Shown piece by piece: positions 1 to 8,431 of a stretch of 20,797 nucleotides of DNA. The position numbers were made by a program, and so were the translations under genes. Origin of the DNA: Nitrogeniibacter sp050293885 (GTDB lineage: Bacteria; Pseudomonadota; Gammaproteobacteria; Burkholderiales; Rhodocyclaceae); NCBI GenBank assembly GCA_050293885.1, contig JBNKNO010000055.1, positions 1-20,797 of the forward strand, read 5' to 3'. The notes beneath the pieces were generated by a model, which was given only the letters and a program-made list of their open reading frames with translations, did not search any database and was not told where the DNA came from. Numbering within the stretch: the first letter of the stretch is position 1; each line of letters opens with the position of its first letter.

Positions 1-729
1 ATGAATGAATTTCTCGCCAAGCCGCTCGATCCGACGGCGCTGATTCGTACGATTCGACGTCGCTTTGAACAGGCATCCGGCCGGGCGCTACCGGTCGCCA
101 AGCTGGGGTCGAAAACGACACCGACAAGGCTCCGTGCCGGTACCGGGCAACTCGAGAGTGTCGATATCGACGACGCCATGCGACGGCTCGACAACGACAT
201 GTGTTTCTTTCACTCTGCAATCAGGCAACTGCTCGACGAGTATGGCGCGCTGATCCATGACGCGGTGCCCTCCACCGTCACGCAGGCCGCGCGTGCCGAG
301 CTTGCCGCGCGTATGCACAAGCTGAAGGGGAGTGCCGGCATCGTCAGCGCGAAAACCGTCCAGCAGCTGGCTGGGGCGCTGGAGTCGCGCATGCGCGCGG
401 CGTACGAAAGACAGGACATCGATGCGATGTGGCGGGACTTGCAACGTGCTTTTGCCGCATTGGCCGATGACGCCAAGCGCCTGCTCGACGATGCCACACA
501 AGGCGCGGGCGACGCGCCGGTGCCTGATGCCGCACCGGTTGCGGATGATGCACTGGCGGCATTCGTGGCGTTGCTCAAGCGCAAGGACTTGTCGGCGCTG
601 GAGCGTTTTGACGCCGACCGGGCCGCGTTCGGCGCGCGCTTCGGCGCTGGCGCCTGTGGTGAGATGGCCAGTGCGCTGGAACGGCTCGAGTTTGGTGCCG
701 TGTTGGCGGTGCTCGGGCAGACTGACTGA
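1..729 (+). CDS. Hybrid sensor histidine kinase, C-terminal part (receiver end + HPt domain), partial at 5' end
   Basis: The frame is open from the first base. Its first residues (FLAKPLDP) are the conserved Lys-Pro strand and last helix of a response-regulator receiver domain, so the real start lies upstream and the ATG at base 1 is an internal Met. After a linker (about residues 25-52), residues 53-165 form a helical HPt domain with the motif HKLKGSAG; the phospho-accepting histidine is residue 106. A second helical segment (about 180-242) is the usual tail of such kinases. The family passes phosphate from a sensor kinase via its own receiver to this histidine and on to a separate response regulator. 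The signal sensed cannot be told, because the input and kinase domains are outside the window. It is followed by a strong palindromic terminator. Confidence 0.85.
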   Translation: MNEFLAKPLDPTALIRTIRRRFEQASGRALPVAKLGSKTTPTRLRAGTGQLESVDIDDAMRRLDNDMCFFHSAIRQLLDEYGALIHDAVPSTVTQAARAELAARMHKLKGSAGIVSAKTVQQLAGALESRMRAAYERQDIDAMWRDLQRAFAALADDAKRLLDDATQGAGDAPVPDAAPVADDALAAFVALLKRKDLSALERFDADRAAFGARFGAGACGEMASALERLEFGAVLAVLGQTD

Positions 730-746
730 GCGTGAAGTGGACGCAA

Positions 747-774
747 AAAAGGGCTTCCCGCGGGAAGCCCTTTT
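747..774. terminator. Bidirectional rho-independent terminator
   Basis: This is a perfect 28-base palindrome: arms AAAAGGGCTTCCCG (747-760) and CGGGAAGCCCTTTT (761-774). The GC stem is flanked by A-run and T-run, so it can work in both directions. It sits between the convergent sensor-kinase gene (stop at 729) and yccA (stop at 792), 17 nt from each stop codon. Confidence 0.9.
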
Positions 775-791
775 CGTTACCTGGCCAGCGC

Positions 792-1469
792 TCAGTCGCT
801 GTTCAGGAAACCGAGCAGGTGCAGCAGGCTGGTGAAGAGGTTGAACAGCGACACATAGAGCGTCACCGTTGCCATCACGTAGTTGGTCTCGCCGCCGTGG
901 ATGATGTTGGAGGTCTCATACAGGATGAGGCCCGACATCAGCATCACGAAGGCCGCCGACACGGTCAGCGACAGGGCCGGCATGCTGAAGAACACCGCAC
1001 CGAGCCCGGCCAGGAAGGCGACCAGAATGCCCACCGTCAGGAAGCCGCCCATGAAGGAGAAGTCCTTGCGGGTGGTCAGCGCATAGCCCGACAGACCGAG
1101 GAAGATCGCCGCCGTGAGACCCATGGCCATCATCACTGTCTGACCGCCGTTGGGCAGGCCGGCATAGAAATTGAGGATGGGGCCGAGGGTGTAGCCCATG
1201 AAGCCGGTGAGGGCGAACACGGACAGGATGCCCCAGCCGCTGTTGCGCAGCTTGGTGGTCAGGAACAGCAGGCCGAAGTAGCCGACCAGGGTGATGATCA
1301 TGCCCGGATGCGGCAGGTTGAGCGCCATCGATGCGCCGGCGGTGATCGCCGAGAACAGTAGTGTCATCGACAACAGCACGTAGGTGTTGCGGATGACCTT
1401 GTTGGAGGACAGGACGGACTGTTGTCGCGCCTGGCCCACCTGTTGGGGGAACGGGGAGGTTCGGTTCAT
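792..1469 (-). CDS. yccA: YccA-like Bax inhibitor-1 family inner-membrane protein
   Basis: The 225-aa protein is hydrophobic with about seven membrane segments after a polar N-terminus of about 25 residues. It resembles E. coli YccA (219 aa) along its whole length: NKVIRNTYVLLS near residue 23, GFMGYTLGPILN in the middle, LTTRKDFSFMGG, and the near-invariant ETSNIIHGGETNY in the sixth segment. E. coli YccA binds the FtsH protease and slows degradation of membrane proteins such as SecY; the same role here is by homology. The ATG at 1469 is chosen because GGAG lies 8 nt upstream and the length then matches the family. It is divergent from nhaR and ends at a shared terminator. Confidence 0.92.
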   Translation of the reverse strand: MNRTSPFPQQVGQARQQSVLSSNKVIRNTYVLLSMTLLFSAITAGASMALNLPHPGMIITLVGYFGLLFLTTKLRNSGWGILSVFALTGFMGYTLGPILNFYAGLPNGGQTVMMAMGLTAAIFLGLSGYALTTRKDFSFMGGFLTVGILVAFLAGLGAVFFSMPALSLTVSAAFVMLMSGLILYETSNIIHGGETNYVMATVTLYVSLFNLFTSLLHLLGFLNSD

Positions 1470-1545
1470 CTGTCGATCTCCATTGAGTGATCTTGAGCGT
1501 TTGATGGCGCGCGGCCGGATCGGTTCGCGCACGGTAACGCTTTGC

Positions 1546-1574
1546 AGTGTAGCTGGAGTGATTTGGTCGAACAA
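1546..1574 (-). promoter_or_regulatory. Putative sigma70 promoter of yccA
   Basis: On the minus strand TTGTTC (1574-1569) and TACACT (1551-1546) are separated by exactly 17 nt, giving 3/6 and 4/6 matches to the -35 and -10 consensus. Transcription would start near 1540, about 70 nt before the yccA start. The -35 overlaps the TCGAA-rich repeats described separately, so a regulator bound there could block it. Sequence match only. Confidence 0.45.
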
Positions 1575-1606
1575 ATCGAATAAAGTTCAACATTGATTCG
1601 AAAAAT
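1567..1606. repeat. AT-rich block with repeated TCGAA-N-AAA units, candidate operator between yccA and nhaR
   Basis: TCGAACAAA (1567-1575) and TCGAATAAA (1576-1584) are abutting direct repeats. A third related unit, TCGAAAAAT, lies at 1598-1606. TCGAAT (1576-1581) and ATTCGA (1596-1601) also form an inverted repeat with a 14-nt gap. LysR-type regulators often bind such sites next to their own gene, so this could be the NhaR autoregulatory site. That assignment is inferred from position only. Confidence 0.4.
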
Positions 1607-1620
1607 TCGAGGTGTTGTTC

Positions 1621-2547
1621 ATGGCCGCGCTCAACTTCAAGCACCTGCGTTATTTCTGGATGGTGGCCAAGGCGGGCAGTGTGGTGCGCGCCAGCGAGCA
1701 ACTGCACCTGACGCCGCAATCGGTCAGCGGGCAACTGGGAGCCTTCGAAGCGCGCATGGGGGTGTCGCTGTTCACGCGCGTTGGCCGGCGTCTGGAGCTG
1801 ACCGAGGCCGGGCGCCGGGTGTTGCGCTACGCGGAGGAGATCTTCGCGCTCGGCGACGAGCTGGTCGATGCGCTCAACGATCCGGCGGCGCGGGAGGTGC
1901 TTCCGCTGCGCGTCGGCATTGCCGATTCGGTGCCCAAGCAGGTGGCCTACCGGCTGGTCGCGCCCGCGCTGACGCTGGACGCGCCGGTGCGCCTGGTGTG
2001 CCGCGAGGGGCGGCTGTCGGCGTTGCTGGGGGAGTTGTCGATCCATCGGCTCGACATGGTGATTGCCGATCGGCCGATGCCGACCAATCTGAATGTGCGC
2101 GCCTATTCCCATCTGCTGGGCGAAAGTGCGTTGGCGGTGCTCGGTGCGCCGGCATTGGTGCCGGATGGCGCCGCGTTTCCGCAATTGCTCGATGACGCCC
2201 CGTTTCTGTTGCCGGGTGAGGACGTGAGCGTGCGTGGCAGTCTGTTGCAGTGGTTCGAATCGCGGCGCGTGCGCCCGCGCATCGTGGGAGAATTCGACGA
2301 CAGTGCGCTCATGACCGCCTTTGGCCGCGCCGGCGCCGGATATTTTGCCGTGCCCGACGCGGTGGCGGCGGACGTGATCGAGCAAACCGGGACGCGGCAG
2401 ATCGGGCGCATCGGCGAGATTGCCGAGCAGTTGTACGCGATTACCGCCGAGCGACGATTGACCCATCCAGCCATCGTGGCCATCAGTGCGGCAGCCCAGT
2501 CTGCCGGTTTTGGCCTCGCCGCGGCGGCCGATGGCGCGCACGATTGA
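1621..2547 (+). CDS. nhaR: NhaR-type LysR-family transcriptional activator
   Basis: The 308-aa protein has an N-terminal winged helix-turn-helix (about residues 4-62: LNFKHLRYFWMVAKAGSV, then LTPQSVSGQ as the recognition region) and a LysR-type co-inducer domain (about 90-300). Its order of motifs follows E. coli NhaR, including the HxLDMVI-type strand, a central pair LLxWF and GEFDDSALMTAFG, and a final HPA. NhaR activates the Na+/H+ antiporter gene nhaA in response to sodium in E. coli; no antiporter gene is in this window. The ATG at 1621 is preferred over an in-frame GTG at 1612 because GAGG (1609-1612) sits 8 nt ahead of it. hyi follows after 25 nt. Confidence 0.88.
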   Translation: MAALNFKHLRYFWMVAKAGSVVRASEQLHLTPQSVSGQLGAFEARMGVSLFTRVGRRLELTEAGRRVLRYAEEIFALGDELVDALNDPAAREVLPLRVGIADSVPKQVAYRLVAPALTLDAPVRLVCREGRLSALLGELSIHRLDMVIADRPMPTNLNVRAYSHLLGESALAVLGAPALVPDGAAFPQLLDDAPFLLPGEDVSVRGSLLQWFESRRVRPRIVGEFDDSALMTAFGRAGAGYFAVPDAVAADVIEQTGTRQIGRIGEIAEQLYAITAERRLTHPAIVAISAAAQSAGFGLAAAADGAHD

Positions 2548-2572
2548 CGACGAAATCGCCCAGGAGATTGTC

Positions 2573-3346
2573 ATGCCCCGTTTTGCCGCCAACCTCAGCC
2601 TGTTGTTTACCGAGCACGCCTTTCTCGACCGTTTCGCCGCGGCCGCCGAGGCCGGTTTTGCCGCGGTGGAATGCCAGTTTCCCTACGACTGGCCCTTGGT
2701 GCAGGTCGCCGAAGCGCGTGAGCGCGCCGGCGTGCCGCTGGTGTTGCACAACCTGCCGGCGGGTGACTGGGCGGGGGGCGAGCGCGGCATTGCCTGCCAT
2801 CCGGATCGTGTCGACGAGTTTCAGGCCGGGGTCGAGCAGGCGCTGGTCTACGCCCGCGCCCTGGGTTGCACACAGCTCAATTGCCTGGCGGGCATCGCGC
2901 CCGCGGATGTCGATCCCGACGCGCTGCGTGAGACCTTCATCGGCAATCTTGCGTTCGCTGCCCGCATGCTGGTGGCCGAGGGCATGCGCTTGCTGATCGA
3001 GCCGATCAACACCTTCGACATTCCCGGCTTCTATCTCAACCGCAGCGCGCAGGCGGTGGACATACTCGCGGCCGTGGGGGCAGACAACCTGTTCATCCAG
3101 TTCGACGTCTATCATGCGCAGCGCATGGAAGGGGAGTTGGCCGGTACGCTGTCGCGCCATCTGGCGCGCATCGCGCACATCCAAATCGCCGACAATCCGG
3201 GCCGTCACGAGCCGGGCTCGGGGGAGATCCGTTTCCCGTTCCTGTTCGATCATCTGGATGCCATCGGCTATACGGGCTGGGTGGGCTGCGAATACCTGCC
3301 GGCAGGGACGACGGAGGGCGGCCTGCACTGGCTGCGAGATCGGTAA
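2573..3346 (+). CDS. hyi: Hydroxypyruvate isomerase
   Basis: The 257-aa TIM-barrel protein resembles E. coli Hyi (258 aa) throughout and interconverts hydroxypyruvate and tartronate semialdehyde in glyoxylate metabolism. Visible family motifs are HNLPAGDWAGGERGIAC (59-75), LLIEPINTFDIPGF (140-153, with Glu143), QFDVYHAQRMEGEL (176-189), IQIADNPGRHEPGSGEI (203-219) and GWVGCEY (235-241, with Glu240). The two glutamates and Asp178 are the expected catalytic and metal-binding positions. AGGAG at 2562-2566 sits 6 nt before the ATG; an upstream in-frame extension has no such signal and overlaps nhaR. The usual partners (gcl, tartronate semialdehyde reductase) are absent here. It may share a transcript with nhaR. 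Confidence 0.92.
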   Translation: MPRFAANLSLLFTEHAFLDRFAAAAEAGFAAVECQFPYDWPLVQVAEARERAGVPLVLHNLPAGDWAGGERGIACHPDRVDEFQAGVEQALVYARALGCTQLNCLAGIAPADVDPDALRETFIGNLAFAARMLVAEGMRLLIEPINTFDIPGFYLNRSAQAVDILAAVGADNLFIQFDVYHAQRMEGELAGTLSRHLARIAHIQIADNPGRHEPGSGEIRFPFLFDHLDAIGYTGWVGCEYLPAGTTEGGLHWLRDR

Positions 3347-3436
3347 GCAAAGGTTTCCCCTAAGGGGCATTGTCATGGTCAAGCCCTTAAACTGTGTCCC
3401 TTGTGCCCAGATGCCATGTCCTTATTCTTCCCCACC

Positions 3437-4441
3437 ATGATCGTTCGACCTCTGCTCATCCTCTGCCTGCTGCCGCTCGCTGCGCACGCGGCGGCACCGA
3501 CCACTCGCCCGCTGGGCGAGCTGGTGACTTATCCCACCTACCGCGTCAGCGCGACGGCCGATCCGCTGTTCGAATCGCAACTGGCGTTCGCGGTCGGCGG
3601 GCGCATCGCGCAGGTGAATGCCCGCGTGGGCGAGCTGGTGAGCAAGGACCAGGTGGTGATGGCGCTCGACGACCGGGAGTACCGCATCGCGGTGGCGCGC
3701 GCGCAGGCGCAGTTGTCGCTGGTGACCAACCAGATTGCGCTGGCCGAATCGCAGCTCAAGCAGAGCGAGTCCTTGGCGCAGGACAAGTTCATCAGCCCGG
3801 ACGCGTTGCGCGTCAAGCGCACCGAACTGGCGGTGCGCCGCAGCGAGCGCGACGCGTCCCGCCAGGCGCTGGCAGCCGCCAAGCTCGATCTGACCCGCGC
3901 GCAGTTGCGCGCGCCTTTCGATGCCGTGGTGGCGTCGCGCCGGGCGAGCCTGGGGGATTTCGTTTCGCCGGGCGCGCCGGTGCTGGTGCTGGCGGCGACC
4001 GCCGTGCCCGAAATCCGCGCCAGCGTGCCGGTGCAGCAGATCGCCAGTCTGCAAGCGGCCAAGGGCTGGGTGCTGGCGGCCAGCGGCATGGACATCCCCC
4101 TCAAGTTGGTGCGCGTTTCCCGTTTGGTGGACAAGGCGGGGCAGACGCAGGAGGCGGTGTTCGCGCCGCTGCGCGAGATGCCGGTGGGCTTGTCCGGCGA
4201 GCTGCGCTGGCAGGGCACGCGGGCGCTGTTGCCGCCGGGCTATATCCAGCGACGGGACGGGCAGTTCGGCGTGTTCGTCAAGGCCGGCGAGGCGACCGAG
4301 TTTCGTCCGCTGTCCGGGGTGCAGGCGGGGCGTCCGGTCGAGGTGCCGACCGACTGGCCGCTGGCCTTGCCGGTGGTCGATGAGGGGCGCTTCCAGATCG
4401 GTTTGAAGGACGCCGTGCAGCCGGTGGCGCCCGCGCAATGA
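3437..4441 (+). CDS. RND efflux periplasmic adaptor (membrane fusion protein)
   Basis: The 334-aa protein starts with a signal peptide (MIVRPLLILCLLPLAAHA). It then shows the lipoyl/hairpin/beta-barrel order of membrane fusion proteins: the first lipoyl half FAVGGRIAQVNARVGELV, a coiled-coil hairpin rich in Ala, Gln, Arg and Lys (about 85-150), the second lipoyl half AQLRAPFDAVVASRR, then GDFVSPGAPVLVL. Such adaptors link an RND pump to an outer-membrane channel. Its stop overlaps the permease start (ATGA at 4438-4441), so the two are translationally coupled. The start is uncertain: no good ribosome-binding site precedes 3437 or the in-frame ATG at 3416. No outer-membrane factor gene is present. 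The substrate is unknown. Confidence 0.85.
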   Translation: MIVRPLLILCLLPLAAHAAAPTTRPLGELVTYPTYRVSATADPLFESQLAFAVGGRIAQVNARVGELVSKDQVVMALDDREYRIAVARAQAQLSLVTNQIALAESQLKQSESLAQDKFISPDALRVKRTELAVRRSERDASRQALAAAKLDLTRAQLRAPFDAVVASRRASLGDFVSPGAPVLVLAATAVPEIRASVPVQQIASLQAAKGWVLAASGMDIPLKLVRVSRLVDKAGQTQEAVFAPLREMPVGLSGELRWQGTRALLPPGYIQRRDGQFGVFVKAGEATEFRPLSGVQAGRPVEVPTDWPLALPVVDEGRFQIGLKDAVQPVAPAQ

Positions 4442-7400
4442 GGGGCGTGTACCGCCGGCTGATCGAAAATCATCCGCTGGCCAACATCGCGTTCGCGCTG
4501 GTGCTGATCGGCGGCATGGTGATGTACCTGGTGATGCCGCGTGCGCAGGACCCGGAGATCAACTTCAACTGGGTGAGCATCATCACCGTCTTGCCCGGCG
4601 CCTCGGCCGAGGACATCGAGCAGGAAATCACCTCGCCGCTGGAAGATGCCATCGCGCAGGTGAAGGACATCAAGTTCGTCTCGTCCTCCAGTCGCGAGAA
4701 CCTGTCGTCGATTCTGGTGCGCTTCGAGGAGTTGTCGGATCGGGAGTTCGACAAGCGCATCAGCGATCTGCGTCGCGAGATCCAGAACAAGGCGTCGGAC
4801 GAATTGCCCGAGGAGGCCGACGATCCGAAGGTGGTGGAAATCACCTCGTCCAACGGTTTTCCGACCGCCATGCTGGCCGTCTATGCCCCCGCCAGAGACG
4901 AGCGTCTGCGGCGCGCGGCCTTCAATCTGAAGAAGGATCTGGAACGCATGGACGGCGTCGATTCCGTCATCGCCGCGGGATTGGACGAGCCGGAGTTGCA
5001 TGTTGACTTCGACCCTGCCGCCTTGAGCGCGCGCGGCCTGTCGCCGCTGACGGTGTCCGATACCGTCAGTGCCTGGTTCCGCAACACGCTGGGTGGTCGC
5101 GTGCGCGTGGAAGATCGCGAATGGCTGGTGCGTCTGCAGGGCAAGACGCCCGATCCCGACGCGCTGGCGGGGCTGGCCGTCATCACGCCGCAGGGGCGCG
5201 TGACGCTGGGCGACGTCGGTGAAGTGGCGCGCGGCCATGAGCGCACCTCGCAGCTGGTGAGCGTGGGTGGTCAGCCGGCCATCATGTTGTCGATCACCAA
5301 GCAGGCGCGCGTCAATACCATCGAACTGGTCGAGCAACTCAAGACCTTTGTCGCCGAGCGCAACCCGCTGCTGACCAAGCAGGGCGTGCAACTGGTGATG
5401 CTCGACGACCAGACCGGCATGACCAAGAACGCCATCGGCATCATGGAATCGAATGCGCTCATCGGGCTGTGCGCGGTGCTGGTGATGTGCTGGCTGTTTC
5501 TCGGTCCGCGCATGGCGATCCTGGTCGGCCTGGGGGTGCCGTTCTCATTGGCGGGCACTTTCCTGATGGTCGACGCCATCGGCTCCACGCTCAATCTGAC
5601 GGTGCTGCTCGGCGTGGTGATCGCCTTGGGCATGCTGGTGGACGATGCGGTGGTGGTGATCGAGGCCATCTACTACCGCTTGCAGCGCGGCGAGCCGCCG
5701 ATGGATGCGGTGATCAATGGCGTGGCCGAGGTGGCCGCGCCGGTCACCAGCGCGGTGCTCACCACCATGGCGGCCTTCCTGCCGCTCATGCTGCTGCCCG
5801 GCATTCTCGGCAAGTTCATGTTCGTGGTGCCCTTCGTGGTCACCGTGGCGCTCGGCGTGAGCCTGTTCGAAGCCTTCTGGATTCTGCCCACGCACGTGAT
5901 GTCGATCCGCCCCGATGCCGCCAACGCGGGGCGGGGGCAGGCGCGGCGGATTCGATTTACGCACTGGGTGCGCGTCAAGTATTCGCGCCTGCTCATCCGC
6001 GTGATGCGCTGGCCCAAACTGGCGTTGCTGGTCGTCGTGCTGTTGATCGCGGGGGCCGGCGCGATGGTGGCCAGCGGGGTCGTCAAGCAGCAGTTCTTCG
6101 CGTTCGATTCCTTGCGGCTGTTCTATGTGAACGTCGACATGCCCGCGGGTATGGCGATCGAGGATTCACTCGGCGAGGCCGAACGCGTGGCCGCGGTGGT
6201 GGCAGCGCAACTGCCGGCCGACGAAGTGCGCTCGGTGACCGCCTACGCCGGCCTCAAGTTCACCGACACCGAACCGCTCTACGGCGACCAGTACGGCCAG
6301 GTGCTGGTGTCGCTCGAACCGCGTGGGCCCGATGGGCGTTTTACCGGTGAGGTGATCGAATCACTGCGCGCGCCGGTGACGGCGCTCGAAGGTATCGCCA
6401 AGCTGTCGTTCCTCGAGATGACGGGCGGCCCGCCCGCCGGCAAGGCGATCAGCGTGAAGGTGAAAGCCGACGACTATGCCGTGTTGCGTGCCGCGGCCGA
6501 CGCCGTGAAAGCCGAGGTCGCGAAGATTCCCGGCGCCAAGGATCTGACCGACGACGACGTGAGCGGGCGCACCGAACTGCGGCTGGTGCTCAATCGCGAG
6601 AAGCTCGCGCGTGCCGGCGTGCAACCCGGCGTGGTGTCGCGCCTGGTGCGGCTCTATGGCGAGGGCGAAACCATTGCCAGCCTGCGCGACGACGGCGAGA
6701 AGGTGGACGTGATCGTGCGTGCCCGACCCGAGGCGCTCGGGCGTATCGACGAGCTGCTGCAGCGCGACGTGCTGCTCGACGATGGGCGCAGCATCCAGCT
6801 CGGTTCGCTGGTCGACGCCACGCAACGCATCTCCAAGGGCTACATCCGCCACTATCAGCTGCGCCGCGCGATCACCGTCGAGGCCAATATCGCGCCGGAC
6901 ACCACCGACACGGTCACCGCCAACAACATGCTCAAGGCCGCGTGGGCGAAACTGCGGCCGCAGTATCCGCAGGTGGCGCTCGATTTCTCCGGCGAGCTCG
7001 ACGACATTCAGGAGAGCCTCGATTCCATGGCCCGCCTGTTTGCCTTCGGCATCGGCCTCATCTACCTGATTCTCGCCGCGCAGTTCAAGAGCTACTGGCA
7101 GCCGTTCCTGATCCTGGTGACCGTGCCGCTGGCCTTCACCGGCGTGGTGCTGGGGCTGTTCGTCTCCAACAACCCGATGTCGCTGTACACGCTGTACGGC
7201 GTCATCGCGCTGACCGGCATTGCGGTCAATAGCGCCATCGTGCTCATCGATGCGGCCAATGATCGGCTGGCGCGCGGTATGGGTGTGCAGCACGCCGCCA
7301 TCTTTGCGGCGCGCCGGCGGGTGGTGCCGATTCTCATCACTACCACGACGACCATCGGCGGGCTGTTTTCGCTCGCTATCGGCCTCGGCGGCAAGTCGCT

Positions 7401-7566
7401 CATGTGGGGGCCAGTGGCCGCCAGCATCGTTTGGGGGCTGGGTTTCTCCTCCGTGCTCACCTTGTTTGCCATTCCGCTCATTTATCGGCTGGTGATGCGT
7501 CCGCGTAAAACAGACGACGCAGATCAATGGTTGTCGCCTGCTCCAACGCTAGAATCGCCGCCATGA
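4438..7566 (+). CDS. RND family efflux permease (AcrB/HAE-1-like)
   Basis: The 1042-aa size is normal for an RND inner-membrane pump. The architecture is one N-terminal membrane helix (about 14-36), a large periplasmic loop, a helix bundle, a second large loop and a C-terminal bundle. Fourth-helix motif GMLVDDAVVVIE carries the paired aspartates (402 and 403) that carry protons in AcrB-type pumps, so it looks active. Other family marks are PRAQDPEINF near the N-terminus, FxVPFVV in the middle and GIAVNSAIVLID in the C-terminal half. It is coupled to the adaptor upstream and overlaps the next gene by four bases. Drug versus metal specificity cannot be read off; neighbours hint at metal or redox stress. 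Confidence 0.93.
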   Translation: MRGVYRRLIENHPLANIAFALVLIGGMVMYLVMPRAQDPEINFNWVSIITVLPGASAEDIEQEITSPLEDAIAQVKDIKFVSSSSRENLSSILVRFEELSDREFDKRISDLRREIQNKASDELPEEADDPKVVEITSSNGFPTAMLAVYAPARDERLRRAAFNLKKDLERMDGVDSVIAAGLDEPELHVDFDPAALSARGLSPLTVSDTVSAWFRNTLGGRVRVEDREWLVRLQGKTPDPDALAGLAVITPQGRVTLGDVGEVARGHERTSQLVSVGGQPAIMLSITKQARVNTIELVEQLKTFVAERNPLLTKQGVQLVMLDDQTGMTKNAIGIMESNALIGLCAVLVMCWLFLGPRMAILVGLGVPFSLAGTFLMVDAIGSTLNLTVLLGVVIALGMLVDDAVVVIEAIYYRLQRGEPPMDAVINGVAEVAAPVTSAVLTTMAAFLPLMLLPGILGKFMFVVPFVVTVALGVSLFEAFWILPTHVMSIRPDAANAGRGQARRIRFTHWVRVKYSRLLIRVMRWPKLALLVVVLLIAGAGAMVASGVVKQQFFAFDSLRLFYVNVDMPAGMAIEDSLGEAERVAAVVAAQLPADEVRSVTAYAGLKFTDTEPLYGDQYGQVLVSLEPRGPDGRFTGEVIESLRAPVTALEGIAKLSFLEMTGGPPAGKAISVKVKADDYAVLRAAADAVKAEVAKIPGAKDLTDDDVSGRTELRLVLNREKLARAGVQPGVVSRLVRLYGEGETIASLRDDGEKVDVIVRARPEALGRIDELLQRDVLLDDGRSIQLGSLVDATQRISKGYIRHYQLRRAITVEANIAPDTTDTVTANNMLKAAWAKLRPQYPQVALDFSGELDDIQESLDSMARLFAFGIGLIYLILAAQFKSYWQPFLILVTVPLAFTGVVLGLFVSNNPMSLYTLYGVIALTGIAVNSAIVLIDAANDRLARGMGVQHAAIFAARRRVVPILITTTTTIGGLFSLAIGLGGKSLMWGPVAASIVWGLGFSSVLTLFAIPLIYRLVMRPRKTDDADQWLSPAPTLESPP

Positions 7567-7901
7567 AGCTGCTGCGCGCCATTCTGCTGTTGAGCCTGCT
7601 GTGCCTGCCGACGTTCTCGTCGGCGGTCGTGGCGGTATCGGCATGCACGGCGGACGGTGGTGGACCGCATGCGCAAGTGCATGCAGCCGCGGATTGCTGC
7701 GGCGACGAATCGCATGCCATGCGCGGCGAGACCTGCGACGGGGCGTCGTGTGCGGCGCACTGTGCGGGCGCGGCCCTGTTTGCTGGCGCGCGCTCACTCA
7801 CCGTGCGCGCGCAGGCGCACATTCTTGCGGCGGCCCCGGTTCAGGTGCCACCGCCCGCACCGGTGTTTCACGAAGAGCGACCGCCCAGACGGCCCGTCTG
7901 A
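7563..7901 (+). CDS. Small Cys/His-rich exported protein, possibly metal-binding
   Basis: This 112-aa protein has a clear signal peptide (MKLLRAILLLSLLCLPTFSSA). It is followed by a segment dense in possible metal ligands: Cys28, Cys45, Cys46, Cys58, Cys63, Cys67 and His36, His40, His51, His66. The tail (about 85-112) is Pro/Ala/Arg-rich. The start ATG overlaps the RND permease stop, pointing to coupled translation. In size and style it recalls the small CopL/CzcI-type proteins found beside metal-resistance efflux genes, but no family signature is certain. The function is not known. Confidence 0.65.
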   Translation: MKLLRAILLLSLLCLPTFSSAVVAVSACTADGGGPHAQVHAAADCCGDESHAMRGETCDGASCAAHCAGAALFAGARSLTVRAQAHILAAAPVQVPPPAPVFHEERPPRRPV

Positions 7902-7912
7902 ATGACTTGAAT

Positions 7913-7930
7913 ACGGCGACGTGTCGCCGT
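7913..7930. repeat. Short GC hairpin between the Cys-rich gene and the cytochrome gene
   Basis: ACGGCGAC (7913-7920) and GTCGCCGT (7923-7930) form an inverted repeat with only two bases between. No T-run follows, so it is not a convincing terminator. It may act as an mRNA-processing or stabilising hairpin inside the operon. Confidence 0.4.
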
Positions 7931-7960
7931 TCGTTCCAATTCAGTTCGGGAGTTTCCCCC

Positions 7961-8401
7961 ATGCGTTTTTCGATTTTCCACGCCGCCGTGATGGCGGCAA
8001 CCGCCTTGTTGGCGAGCGCCTGCAGCGACGTGGCGCCGACCGACCGAGCGTCGCTGGCAAGCGGCAAGGCGCTATACGATCAGCACTGCGCCAGTTGCCA
8101 TGGCGCCGACCTGGCGGGCCAGCCCGACTGGCGCACGCGCAAGGCCGATGGCCGTCTGCCGGCGCCGCCACACGACGAGAGTGGCCACACCTGGCACCAC
8201 CCGATGCCGATGCTGTTCCAGATGACGCGCAACGGCCTCGTGCCGCCGCTCGCGCCGGCCGGCTATCAAAGCGACATGCCGGCGTTTGCCGGTACCTTGT
8301 CGGATAATGAAATCCATGCCGTGCTGGCGTACATTGAAAGCACCTGGTCCGAGGACATCCGGGCCCGACGCGCGAAGCGTTTTGGTGCCGCGGGGCGCTG
8401 A
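7961..8401 (+). CDS. Monohaem c-type cytochrome, probable lipoprotein
   Basis: The 146-aa protein has a hydrophobic signal ending in LLASAC, so Cys21 may be lipid-anchored, although the lipobox is not ideal. One haem-binding motif CASCH (Cys43, Cys46, His47) is followed by a Met-containing loop (DMPAF, Met106) that would give the sixth iron ligand, as in class I cytochromes c. Residues 70-85 carry several histidines (HDESGHTWHH), which could bind metal. GGGAG at 7948-7952 lies 8 nt before the ATG. It precedes a DUF411 gene by 30 nt, a pairing that suggests copper-related periplasmic redox work. Its redox partner is unknown. Confidence 0.85.
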   Translation: MRFSIFHAAVMAATALLASACSDVAPTDRASLASGKALYDQHCASCHGADLAGQPDWRTRKADGRLPAPPHDESGHTWHHPMPMLFQMTRNGLVPPLAPAGYQSDMPAFAGTLSDNEIHAVLAYIESTWSEDIRARRAKRFGAAGR

Positions 8402-8431
8402 GCGCGCCGGCTATTTGCAAGGAATAACCAC

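Noticed and set aside
1..3. ATG at the first base as the true start of the HPt protein
   Set aside because: The first residues already belong to the end of a receiver domain, so the gene must begin upstream of the window.
916..2592. Leftward open frame (558 codons) across yccA and nhaR
   Set aside because: It overlaps two well-identified genes on both strands and gives a Gly/Arg/His-rich product without any motif.
3357..3367. CCCC-TAA-GGGG palindrome between hyi and the efflux adaptor gene as a terminator
   Set aside because: The stem is only four base pairs and no T-run follows.
7550..7562. TAGAAT just before the small Cys-rich gene as a promoter for a leaderless transcript
   Set aside because: The -10 match is good but there is no -35 at a usable distance, and the ATGA overlap with the permease gene already explains expression.
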